Source: Acidimicrobiia bacterium
GTDB taxonomy: Bacteria; Actinomycetota; Acidimicrobiia; IMCC26256; JAOSJL01
Direction of reading: 5' to 3'
Assembly (NCBI GenBank): GCA_027494115.1
Contig: JAOSJL010000001.1
Location: 2,023,218-2,087,217, forward strand
DNA length: 64,000 nucleotides
Every line of letters starts with the position of its first letter. Within the stretch, counting starts at the first letter, position 1. A program made the position numbers and the translations under genes. Shown in pieces: positions 38,020 through 45,833 of the stretch. Under the pieces are notes generated by a model, which saw nothing but the letters and a program-made list of their open reading frames with translations, was not told the DNA's origin and made no database searches.

Positions 38020-38026
38020 GGGCGGC

Positions 38027-38674
38027 TCACGCCCCGACGACGGCCGGAGGTGCAGGAATTCCGAAGACCGCCGAAAACGTCACAGCAGCGAGCGTTTCGA
38101 CAGCCACCGACTCGGGCAGACCGATCTGGCCCGAGAGCTCGTAGTAGTTGAGCCGTTCGGCCATGGTCACGAGAGCGAGCGCCGCGAGCTGAGGATCGAG
38201 GTTGCCGTGATCCACGTCCGCGATTCGAGTCGCCAACGCGCTCGCGTAGCTACCGACGACATCCGCTCCGAGTCGGTTGAACTCGCTGCCGCTGACTTCG
38301 GCCTCGGTCCAGGCCTGGATCACGGGCCCGTGACGTCTGTAGAGATCGCAGAGTCCACCGATCCAGTGACGTATCACCTCGAGACCGACCTCATCGGGAG
38401 TCAGGGGCCCGAGGGTCTGCGCGTGTCGAGCGAGGTCGTCGGCGGCCTCGGCGGCGAGCGCCCGGAAGAGGTCCTCCTTGTTGGAGAAGTAGAGGTAGAA
38501 GGTGCCGTGGGAGGCCTCAGCCGCCTGGACGATGTCGTCGACACGCGCGGCGTGGAAGCCGCGGGCAGCGAAGACCGTTGCTCCGGCGTCGAGCAACCGG
38601 GCCATGGTGCGCTGACCGCGAGTGTTCAGTTCGCGCGAGCGAGTCGGCATCTCGCCGTCCTGGTCCGTCGCCAT
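38027..38674 (-). CDS. TetR family transcriptional regulator
   Basis: A 215-residue regulator. The DNA-binding helix-turn-helix is at residues 20-65 (RTMARLLDAGATVFAARGFH, then VDDIVQAAEASHGTFYLYFS and NKEDLF). The C-terminal ligand domain includes LALVTMAERLNYYELSGQIG. It is convergent with livF and divergent from the short-chain dehydrogenase gene at 38769, which it may control along with the Liv-type operon. KstR/fatty-acid-type TetR proteins are typical neighbours of such genes. The ligand is not known. Confidence 0.92.
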   Translation of the reverse strand: MATDQDGEMPTRSRELNTRGQRTMARLLDAGATVFAARGFHAARVDDIVQAAEASHGTFYLYFSNKEDLFRALAAEAADDLARHAQTLGPLTPDEVGLEVIRHWIGGLCDLYRRHGPVIQAWTEAEVSGSEFNRLGADVVGSYASALATRIADVDHGNLDPQLAALALVTMAERLNYYELSGQIGLPESVAVETLAAVTFSAVFGIPAPPAVVGA

Positions 38675-38768
38675 CGGTGCAGGCTAAGGCTTTCGGACGC
38701 CCGTGTCGGCTCCTGGATGGTCGTTGTGGTGACGGTGTAGCTTCCGCGGGCCGAACGGGGAGGACGAC

Positions 38769-39662
38769 ATGCTGTTGAAGGGCCGCGTGGCGCTCGTCAC
38801 GGGATCGGGGCGCGGAATCGGGCGTGACATCGCCCTGTGCCTGGCAGAGCAAGGGGCGAGTGTCGTCGTCAACGACCTGGGAACGAGCCTGGACGGTCGC
38901 GATGCGGGACAGGACCCCGCGGAGGCGGTCTGTACCGAAATCGTCGCCGCAGGCGGTGCGGCGGTGAGCAACCACGATTCCGTCACCGACTTCGCGGGAG
39001 CTGCTTCGATGGTCGAATCCGCGGTGGGGTCCTTCGGTCGAATCGACATCGTGGTGAACAACGCAGGGATTGTGAGGGACCGCACACTCGTGAAGATGAC
39101 CGAGGAGGACTTCGACGCCGTGGTCGCGGTTCACCTCAAGGGCACATTCAACGTCACGCGCCACGCTGCGGAACGAATGCGCGATCAGGAGTACGGCCGT
39201 ATCGTGAACATCACGTCGTCGGCGGGTCTGCGCGGGAACTTCGGACAGACCAACTACGGCGCGGCCAAGGCCGGAATCATGGGCATGACCTTCGTGTGGG
39301 CACTGGAGCTCGCTCGCTATGGAGTCACCGTCAACGCCGTGGCACCTGCCGGTGCGACGCGTATGACCGCCGCGTTGTTCGAGCGCTCGGGCACCGAGCC
39401 ACCACCCGAGCAGGATCCTGCCTTGAACGCGCCTCTCATCGCCTATCTCGCGTCGGAGGCCGCCGCGCACGTGAACGGTCAGATCCTGGGTCGTAGCGAC
39501 TACGCCTACACGCTCTTCCAGACCCCGCGGCCCATCGCGTGGATGAACAGGGAGGGCGGATGGGACCCCGAATCGGTGGCCGCGTCGTTCGACGCGACCC
39601 TCGGCACCCATCTCCAACCGGTCGGCATGGTGATGCCGAAGGGAATGGGCGCCGACGACTGA
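38769..39662 (+). CDS. Short-chain dehydrogenase/reductase
   Basis: A 297-residue NAD(P)-dependent oxidoreductase. It has TGSGRGIG for the cofactor near residue 12, NNAG at about 96, catalytic Ser in NITSSAG and YGAAK. The extended C-terminus and the insert DLGTSLDGRDAGQDPAEAVC resemble the 3-hydroxyacyl-CoA dehydrogenase/17-beta-hydroxysteroid dehydrogenase type 4 group. This fits the acyl-CoA genes around it. The start ATG has GGGGAGGA 6 bases upstream. The stop is followed directly by the hairpin repeats. Confidence 0.92.
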   Translation: MLLKGRVALVTGSGRGIGRDIALCLAEQGASVVVNDLGTSLDGRDAGQDPAEAVCTEIVAAGGAAVSNHDSVTDFAGAASMVESAVGSFGRIDIVVNNAGIVRDRTLVKMTEEDFDAVVAVHLKGTFNVTRHAAERMRDQEYGRIVNITSSAGLRGNFGQTNYGAAKAGIMGMTFVWALELARYGVTVNAVAPAGATRMTAALFERSGTEPPPEQDPALNAPLIAYLASEAAAHVNGQILGRSDYAYTLFQTPRPIAWMNREGGWDPESVAASFDATLGTHLQPVGMVMPKGMGADD

Positions 39663-39664
39663 CG

Positions 39665-39847
39665 CTCGCGGGTTCCCTTTGCTCGTCTCGGGGGGCGCAG
39701 GTTACCTGCGCCCCTCATCCTCGCCTCGCGTTCCCTTTGCTTCCGGGGGGCAGGTTACCTGCCCCCTCATCCTCGCCTCGCGGTTCCCTTTGCTCGTCTC
39801 GGGGGCGCAGGTTACCTGCGCCCCTCATCCTCGCCTCGCGGTTCCTT
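39665..39847. repeat. Three tandem imperfect repeats, each with a strong hairpin
   Basis: Units begin with CTCGCG at 39665, 39725 and 39777 (60, 52 and 58 bases long), with a fourth partial copy from 39835. Each contains TTCCCTTTGCT, then an odd palindrome centred on GGTTACC, then CCTCATCCTCGC. The palindromes are at 39692-39714, 39746-39766 and 39802-39824 with arms of 10-11 bases (arm GGGGCGCAGGT in copies 1 and 3, GGGGGCAGGT in copy 2). The stop codon of the convergent acyl-CoA dehydrogenase lies inside the third palindrome, and its last codons lie in the third and fourth units. The set probably ends transcription of both convergent genes. Confidence 0.85.
39692..39824. terminator. Triple hairpin, likely bidirectional terminator
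   Basis: Three GC-rich stem-loops in a row lie between convergent genes. They have 10-11 bp stems and almost no loop. There is no T run after them, so they would be intrinsic terminators of the unusual GC-rich kind or RNA-stabilising hairpins. The function is inferred from position and structure. Confidence 0.45.
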
Positions 39848-41041
39848 CGGGAGTCCGAGAACGCGTTCGCCCACGATGTTGCGCATCACCTCGTCGGTAC
39901 CTCCGGCGACCCTCAGCCCCGGGGCGCCATTGACGAGTTCCGACCATGCGTACGAGCCCCATTCGCCCGTGTCGGCGGCGAGGCGGGGCCCGAGAACCTC
40001 GCTGACCACAGCAGATGTCCGCTGGAAGTTGGCGGTGAGCGCCAGCTTGGCGATCGACATCTCGGGCCCCGGCAGCTCACCCGCCTCGATTTTCGAAAGA
40101 GCACGCAGGTTCGTGAGGCGCGCCACCTCGTTGTTGATCCACACGTCGGCCAGCCTCTGCCGCACGACGGGATCCCCCGTATCCCCGTAGTGACGTGCGG
40201 TTTCGATGAGGCGGTCCATGTCGAGGCTCCCACCGCCGCCTTTCGCTCCGATCGAGGCCCGCTCGTTCATGAGAGTTGTCAGGGCGACGGTCCACCCTTC
40301 GTCGACGTCCCCGAGTCGGTGAGAGTCCGGGATCCGCACCTCGTCGAAGAAGACCTCGTTGAACGAGGCGCCCCCCGTCATCTGCCGTAGCGGGCGGGAC
40401 TCGACGCCGGGCTCCTTCATGTCAACCAGGAACATGGTCATGCCCTTGTGTTTGGGCTTGTCCGGCGAGGTTCGGGTGATGATCTCCCCGATGTCGCTGT
40501 AGTGCGCCCCCGAGGTCCACACTTTCTGGCCGGTGACGATCCACTCGTCACCGTCTCGGATCGCCCGGGTCTGGATACCGGCGAGGTCGGAACCCGCGAC
40601 GGGTTCGGAGAAGAGCTGGCATGCGATGATCTCGCCCCGGTACAGCGCACGCAGGTAGGAGTCCTTCACCTCGTCGGTGCCGTGGGCGAGGATCGTGGGA
40701 GCCACCATCCCGAGTCCGATGCCGATCATCGCCTGGCTGGGGACGTCGTATTCGGCTTCGATCGAGCGGTAGGTGCGCTCGTACTCGTCGGGGAGTTGGC
40801 GGCCGCCGTACCGGGTCGGTCCGGTGATCCATCCGAAACCGGCGTCGAAGAGGGTGGCGCGCCAATTCTTCACGGCCTCGAGCTCCACCCGCTCCTGGTC
40901 GGCCTCTTTCTCCTCGAGGATCCCGGCGCTGTCGGCACCCTCCCCCCACACGAACTCCTCGGCGGTCCGACGGTCGGCGTGACGGTCGAGGAAGCGCCGC
41001 GCCTCATCGGCGAATTCGTCGAGAGCAGGTGTCTCCGTCAT
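39812..41041 (-). CDS. Acyl-CoA dehydrogenase
   Basis: A 409-residue flavoenzyme of acyl-CoA beta-oxidation. It has LFSEPVAGSDLAGIQTRAIR, WIVTGQKVWTSGAHYSD, ASFNEVFFDEVRIPD and a C-terminal GGTDEVMRNIVGERVLGLPK. The family resembles the FadE proteins of steroid and long-chain acyl degradation. The ATG overlaps the stop of the adenine deaminase gene (ATGA). The last residues EPRGEDEGRR and the stop are encoded by the hairpin repeat, so the repeat has grown into the gene end. Confidence 0.93.
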   Translation of the reverse strand: MTETPALDEFADEARRFLDRHADRRTAEEFVWGEGADSAGILEEKEADQERVELEAVKNWRATLFDAGFGWITGPTRYGGRQLPDEYERTYRSIEAEYDVPSQAMIGIGLGMVAPTILAHGTDEVKDSYLRALYRGEIIACQLFSEPVAGSDLAGIQTRAIRDGDEWIVTGQKVWTSGAHYSDIGEIITRTSPDKPKHKGMTMFLVDMKEPGVESRPLRQMTGGASFNEVFFDEVRIPDSHRLGDVDEGWTVALTTLMNERASIGAKGGGGSLDMDRLIETARHYGDTGDPVVRQRLADVWINNEVARLTNLRALSKIEAGELPGPEMSIAKLALTANFQRTSAVVSEVLGPRLAADTGEWGSYAWSELVNGAPGLRVAGGTDEVMRNIVGERVLGLPKEPRGEDEGRR

Positions 41042-42705
41042 GCAGGATCCTTGGTTGCATCGAGATCCGTGAGTTCGAAACGCGTGACGTCGACGAGACC
41101 CCTGTCGGTGATGCGCAGCTCGGGGATGACTGACAACCCGAGGAAGCTCAATTGCATGAACGGCGCCGGAAGCGCCACGCCGAGATGTTCACGCGCTGTT
41201 GCCACGAGCGCGTCGAGTTCGGCCGCGACCTCGCGGTGTGTGCGTGTGCTCATGAGGCCACCGATCTCGAGCGTGACCTCACCGAGCAACTCTCCATCGA
41301 GCACCGCGACCTGACCACCGCCGATCTGGGCGACGCGTTGCACAGCGACCGCCATGTCGGATGGACCCGAGTGATCGGCGGCGCCGACCACCATGCAGTT
41401 GTGCGCGTCGTGCGCGACCGTCGACGCGATCGCTCCGCGTTCCAGGCCGAAGCCGCTGACGTAGCCGAGACCGATGCGGCCAGTTTTCCGATGGCGCTCG
41501 AGCACGGCGATGCGCGCCAGATCGAACGGAGGATCGTGGCCGTCGAGGTCGGGAAGGTCGATCTCGAGCGCGTCGGTGGAGATGCTCCCGGGAATGACGC
41601 CGATGACCCTGGCCCTCCCCGAGACCGGAGGGGTCAGTGCGAGATCGTCGGGGGTCGGAAGCCGGGGCAGGTGGACTGAGTGGCACATCCAGTCGGGTGC
41701 AGGTCGGTCGGGAACCACATCGGGAAGGATGACGCCGGACTCGGCGACCCGGCGACCTGCGCGCCAGACGATGGCCGGCTCGAGAGCGGTGAGGTCGTCG
41801 AACGCCAAGATGTCGGCCTGGTGGCCGGGGCCGAGGGATCCGAGGTGGTGCATCCCGTGGTACTCGGCGGTGTTCGCCGTGGCCATCGTGAGAGCGTCCT
41901 CGAGAGACGCACCCTGCTCGACGGCGAGGCGGACGCAGTCGTTGACGTGACCGACGTCGCGGATCATGTCGGGCTCGCGGTCGTCGCTGCACAGCGCCAC
42001 CCGGTCGGTGCCGCGGCGCAACACGGTGGGGAGCAGATCGGCCAGGTTTCGGCTGGCGGAGCCCTGGCGGATGAAGACCCACATGCCCTTCCGGCGCTTC
42101 TCCTCGATCTCGTCGAGAGCGAAGCACTCGTGGTCGGACTCCACGCCGGCGGCCAGGTAGGCGTCGAGCTCCCGACCTCGAAGCCCGGGCGCGTGACCGT
42201 CGACGCGCCGTCCCCGGGCCGCTTCGATCTTGGCGCGGAACTCGGGGTCGCCGGCGATGACGGCGGGGTAGTTCATGACCTCGGCGACGGCCATGGCGCC
42301 GACCTCGTCGAGCAGGCGACGAAGTTCGGGGACACCCACCTCGGCGCCCGGGCTCTCGAAGGGAGACGCCGGCACACAGCTCGAGGCGCAGATCCCGAAC
42401 GTGAACGGAAGGTCCCGGGCCGCGTCGGCGAGAGCAGCGACACCGTCGACACCGAAGACGTTGGCGATCTCGTGCGGATCGGCCGCCACGGCCGTCGTGC
42501 CGCGGGGGAGAACCGCTCGCACGAACTCATCGACCCAGAGCTTGGTGGACTCGAGGTGCATGTGAGCGTCGATGAAGCCCGGCGTGAGCGCGGCACCATC
42601 GACGTCCACGGATTCAGTCGCTTCGCGACGACCCCAACCGGCGACGAACCCGTCGGCGAGTGCGAGATCGGTGTCGATCCACTCGCGGGTGAACGGCGAA
42701 AACAC
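41038..42705 (-). CDS. ade: Adenine deaminase
   Basis: This amidohydrolase converts adenine to hypoxanthine. Recognisable motifs are PGFIDAHMHLEST, AEVMNYPAVIAGD, GHAPGLRG and ESDHECF, all diagnostic for adenine deaminase, with a C-terminal domain ending FMQLSFLGLSVIPELRITDR. GTG 42705 is the first standard start, but homology-like sequence continues upstream in frame (LRTLAVARGDEPADLLITGG). The real start is therefore probably further up: perhaps CTG 42789, or hidden by an indel in the G run 42775-42780. It sits in a run of acyl-CoA genes, which is an odd place for a purine enzyme. Confidence 0.88.
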   Translation of the reverse strand: MFSPFTREWIDTDLALADGFVAGWGRREATESVDVDGAALTPGFIDAHMHLESTKLWVDEFVRAVLPRGTTAVAADPHEIANVFGVDGVAALADAARDLPFTFGICASSCVPASPFESPGAEVGVPELRRLLDEVGAMAVAEVMNYPAVIAGDPEFRAKIEAARGRRVDGHAPGLRGRELDAYLAAGVESDHECFALDEIEEKRRKGMWVFIRQGSASRNLADLLPTVLRRGTDRVALCSDDREPDMIRDVGHVNDCVRLAVEQGASLEDALTMATANTAEYHGMHHLGSLGPGHQADILAFDDLTALEPAIVWRAGRRVAESGVILPDVVPDRPAPDWMCHSVHLPRLPTPDDLALTPPVSGRARVIGVIPGSISTDALEIDLPDLDGHDPPFDLARIAVLERHRKTGRIGLGYVSGFGLERGAIASTVAHDAHNCMVVGAADHSGPSDMAVAVQRVAQIGGGQVAVLDGELLGEVTLEIGGLMSTRTHREVAAELDALVATAREHLGVALPAPFMQLSFLGLSVIPELRITDRGLVDVTRFELTDLDATKDPA

Positions 42706-42792
42706 ACGCCCGCCGGTGATCAGGAGATCGGCGGGCTCGTCGCCTCTGGCGACCGCCAGAGTGCGCAGGGACGCGGGGGGCCGGGACAGTGT

Positions 42793-43998
42793 CTACGCCG
42801 CCTTCTCCAGGATGTGGACACCGCAGGCCGAACCGAGTCCGATGACGTGGGCGAGCCCCACTGTGGCGCCTTCGATCTGACGGTCACCTGCCTCACCGCG
42901 CAGGTGATGACAGACCTCCCAGATGTTGGCGATACCGGTGGCGGAAATGGGATGGCCCTTCGACTGGAGTCCACCACTGACATTGACGGGCATATCGCCG
43001 TCGCGCCAGGTGGCGCCTGACTCGAAGAACTCGACGGCGCCACCTTCCTCGCAGAGCTTCAGGTTGTCGTAGTGCACCAATTCAGCGGTGGCGAAGCAGT
43101 CGTGCAGCTCGACGAGGTCGAGGTCGTCGGGTCCGACGCCTGCTTCTTCATAGGCCTGTGTCGCGGCGCTGCGGGTCAGAGTGTTCACGTCGGGGAGCAC
43201 CTGGCAGCCCTCTGTGTAGGGGTCGGAGGTGAGGACCGAAGCGGAGACCTTGACGGCCCGCCGCTGTTGCTCGAGCGACAGGGTCTTCAGCTTCTCGGCC
43301 GACACCACGACGGCAGCCGCCCCGCCGTCGCAGTTCGCGGAGCACATCGGCCGCGTGTTGGGATAGGCGATCATGATGTCGCCCATGATCTCCTCGAGCG
43401 TCATCAACTTGTTGTAGGCGGCCAGCGGATTCAACGTCGAGTGTGAATGGTTCTTCTCACTGATCTTGGCGAACATCTCGAAAGCCTCTCCGCTGTACGC
43501 GTGTTCGTGGAGGTATTCCATGCCCACCTGCGCGAAGGTCCCGGGCATCGTGTCGGTACCGATCCGGCCGTCGACCGGCGCCACGGCACCGTAGCGACCA
43601 CTGGGTTCCCAGGTGTGGCCGTCGGGCTTACCGAAGCCGCCGGCGAGGAGACCCGCGCCTGCGAGGTTCTCGACGCCGACTGCCAGGCCCATGTCGCACT
43701 CGCCGGCCTTGACCGCCATGATCGCCGTTCGCAGGGCCGTCGCACCCGTGGCGCAGGCGTTCACCACGTTGAACACCGGGATCCCGGTCTGGCCGATCTG
43801 CTTCTGGAGCTGCTGACCGAATCCGGCCGCTGCGTTCATGAGGTTGCCCGCGGCCAGGACGCCCATGTCGGCCATCGTGACGCCACCGTCCGCGAGCGCG
43901 TTCATGGCGGCTTCCGCTCCGAGGTCGACGGCGTCCTTGTCGGGATGCTTGCCGAACTTCGTCATCGTGATGCCGAGAATGAAGATGTCGTCGTTCAT
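42793..43998 (-). CDS. Thiolase family protein (SCP-2/lipid-transfer type)
   Basis: A 401-residue thiolase-fold enzyme. The nucleophile Cys is in VVNACATGATAL, the motif ELHDCFATAE carries a conserved His, and GGLQSKGHPISATG holds the second active-site His. This HDCF-type group includes thiolases and the Ltp-type aldolases that shorten steroid side chains. It is transcribed after a separate DUF35 gene, its likely partner. ATG 43998 has AAGGAA upstream. Confidence 0.9.
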   Translation of the reverse strand: MNDDIFILGITMTKFGKHPDKDAVDLGAEAAMNALADGGVTMADMGVLAAGNLMNAAAGFGQQLQKQIGQTGIPVFNVVNACATGATALRTAIMAVKAGECDMGLAVGVENLAGAGLLAGGFGKPDGHTWEPSGRYGAVAPVDGRIGTDTMPGTFAQVGMEYLHEHAYSGEAFEMFAKISEKNHSHSTLNPLAAYNKLMTLEEIMGDIMIAYPNTRPMCSANCDGGAAAVVVSAEKLKTLSLEQQRRAVKVSASVLTSDPYTEGCQVLPDVNTLTRSAATQAYEEAGVGPDDLDLVELHDCFATAELVHYDNLKLCEEGGAVEFFESGATWRDGDMPVNVSGGLQSKGHPISATGIANIWEVCHHLRGEAGDRQIEGATVGLAHVIGLGSACGVHILEKAA

Positions 43999-44055
43999 CG
44001 CCAGTTCCTTTGTGGTGGGTGGTGGTCGTCGGTGTGGGTCTGGGAAACGAAAGCG

Positions 44056-44463
44056 TCAGGATGCAGGCTCGAAGCCGAAGGCGACGGCTTCGACCCCGTT
44101 GTCGTCGCTGCCGATCGAAAACGTCGTGAGCCGCACCTTCATACCCAATGTGACGTGCTCGGTGTCGGGTTCGGTGTTCACGATATTGCCGCGCACGGTC
44201 GTACCGTCGAGGTCGATCACACCCGCCACGAAAGGTACGGGAACCCCGGGGGCTGCGAACGAGACGATCGTGAAGGACACGAGCTCACCTTCGGTCGGGA
44301 GCTCGGCTGACCGAAACTCGGTGCCGAAACACGATGCGCAGGCGTTGCGGCGGTCGAAGAAGCGTGCTCCGCACGACGTGCACTCGTGGGCGACGAGGTG
44401 GGGCGGGTCCTCCAGGACGAGGTAGTCGACCAACGGGATTCGGGCGACGGTCTCGGTTGTCAC
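44056..44463 (-). CDS. DUF35 zinc-ribbon/OB-fold protein
   Basis: A 135-residue acyl-CoA-binding accessory protein. The zinc ribbon is CTSCGARFFDRRNACASCFG, followed by the OB-fold (GELVSFTIVSFAAPG, FVAGVIDLDGTTVRGNIV). DUF35 proteins pair with thiolases, and this one lies directly before a thiolase gene on the same strand. The start is GTG 44463, one base after the ogt stop, with AGAGGAGA as ribosome-binding site. Confidence 0.92.
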   Translation of the reverse strand: MTTETVARIPLVDYLVLEDPPHLVAHECTSCGARFFDRRNACASCFGTEFRSAELPTEGELVSFTIVSFAAPGVPVPFVAGVIDLDGTTVRGNIVNTEPDTEHVTLGMKVRLTTFSIGSDDNGVEAVAFGFEPAS

Positions 44464-44464
44464 G

Positions 44465-45207
44465 TCATCTCCTCTTCATTTCCTCTATCTCGTTGTGAAA
44501 CGGAGTCGAGGCCCCAGTTTGGCCGACGACGACGCCGGCGGCCCCAGCGTGAGGACGGTTGCCCCGCCTATCGGGAGACAGGAGACGGCGGGGGCGACTC
44601 TCGAGATCGAGCAGGAACTCCTTGGTTTCCAGCCCACCGCCGTAGCCACCCAGGGCGCCCCCGCCCTCAGAACACGGTGACACGGGATGACGATCGGGAG
44701 AGGGTTCGCTCCGAGGGCACTCCCGGCAGCGCGAGCCGCACGACGGTTCCCCGCTTCGGCGGCGATCTCGCCATAGCTCGACACGGACCCGTACGGGATT
44801 CGCTGGGTCGCCCGAAGAACGGCCTTGCCGAATCCGTGGATCAGACGCCGATCGAGCGCGAGATCGAATGCCGTCCGGCGGTTGTCGAAGTACTCGTCGA
44901 GTTGGCGGGCCACCGTGTCGAGCCGTGTGGGAACTTCCAGAATCCGAGGAGAGATGGTCGAGGCCAACTCGTCGAGGACATCGTCGGTGCGCTCCCGCAC
45001 ATAGGCAAGTCGAACGAGCCCGCGCGACGTCGTGGCGGCGGTCATCGTCCCGAGGGGAGTGTCGAGATGGCAGTACGCCACGGTGGCGTCGCCGCCCGTC
45101 TCATCCACGAAGGCCGCCGCCGCCGAAGCCGCCGCCGCCGAAGCCGCCGCATCGTCGAAGCGGCGCGTGCTTCGCAGTACGTCTTCCACGCTCTGCTTCA
45201 CGATCAT
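44465..45207 (-). CDS. ogt: Methylated-DNA--protein-cysteine methyltransferase (frameshifted in this sequence)
   Basis: Ogt removes methyl groups from O6-methylguanine onto its own cysteine. The active site is IPCHRV, preceded by FGKAVLRATQRIPYGSVSSY. The frame breaks right after it, at the C run 44658-44662, where one base is probably missing. VLRAG continues in the next frame as GALGGYGGGLETKEFLLDLE, the normal end of Ogt. About 44 further residues then run to the DUF35 gene and may be out of true frame. The N-terminus has an Ala/Ser stretch (AAASAAAASAAAAF). ATG 45207 overlaps the sigma-factor stop (ATGA) and has AAGGAG upstream. Confidence 0.85.
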
Positions 45208-45686
45208 TGTCGATGCTCCTTCTTCAGCTTCGCGATTCCCTCGTGTGCGTTGCGCCGCGCGGCTGCTTCCGAGCATCCGATCAGCTCACCGATCCGCCGG
45301 TAGGGCAGGTCGCTCACATAACGGTGCAGCACCGCGTCCCGCTGTTTGGGTGGTAGCGCCCGCACCGATTCCCAGATGGCACTCTCGAACTGTCCGGTGG
45401 ATCCATGGGTTCGTTTCGGTTCTCCACCGATTGTTCGTCGCCGGCGCGCGGCATCCCGGTGGTGGTCGAGTGCTTTGCGATGTGCGACCGTCAGGATCCA
45501 CCCGCGGAGGTTGTCGTCGTGCTCGAGGCGCGGGTAGGAGCGCCACGCCGACAGAAAGGTCTCCTGGAAGCAGTCGTCGGCATCGTTCGCTCCGACGAAG
45601 GCCACGAGAAACCGGTAGACGGGCCCGCTGTGCTCGTCGAGGAACCGTTGGAAGGGCGGTGGGCTCACAGGAGTACAACGTCTCAC
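45204..45686 (-). CDS. ECF-family RNA polymerase sigma factor
   Basis: A sigma factor of up to 160 residues. Region 2 includes DCFQETFLSAWRSYPRLE and LRGWILTVAHRKALDHHR. Region 4 includes LPPKQRDAVLHRYVSDLPYR and IGELIGCSEAAARRNAHEG. No anti-sigma gene is adjacent. It is coupled to ogt, an arrangement often seen in actinobacteria. GTG 45686 is the longest start. GTG 45668 is the alternative, and would free the inverted repeat at 45681-45703 to act as a leader operator. Confidence 0.9.
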   Translation of the reverse strand: MRRCTPVSPPPFQRFLDEHSGPVYRFLVAFVGANDADDCFQETFLSAWRSYPRLEHDDNLRGWILTVAHRKALDHHRDAARRRRTIGGEPKRTHGSTGQFESAIWESVRALPPKQRDAVLHRYVSDLPYRRIGELIGCSEAAARRNAHEGIAKLKKEHRQ

Positions 45687-45738
45687 GGACCGGTTTCGTG
45701 AGATCGCGCTTGGTGAGATCGCGCTTCGTGAGATCGGG
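45681..45738. promoter_or_regulatory. Inverted and direct repeats at the sigma-factor start
   Basis: TCTCACG (45681-45687) is repeated inverted as CGTGAGA (45697-45703) with a 9-base spacer. The right arm begins a direct repeat array: CGTGAGATCGCGCTT (45697-45711), GGTGAGATCGCGCTT (45712-45726) and a partial CGTGAGATCGGG (45727-45738). The 15-base spacing is not a whole helical turn. The cluster sits at the 5' end of the sigma-factor gene in the divergent region before the acyl-CoA synthetase gene, so it could control either. Confidence 0.5.
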
Positions 45739-45833
45739 TATCGGGCCCTGGTCGGTGGCTACGGTCCCGGTCTTCCACCGGGCGGAGTCTACGGACCGTC
45801 AGGTCGTGACGACGCCGATCCGACCGGCACCCG

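Noticed and set aside
39665..39847. CRISPR-like array
   Set aside because: The repeat units are continuous with no unique spacers, units are imperfect and of different lengths, and there is no cas gene.
41680..43020. A 446-residue plus-strand frame
   Set aside because: It is antisense to adenine deaminase and thiolase, both of which are clear, and has the scattered His/Gly/Arg composition of a shadow.
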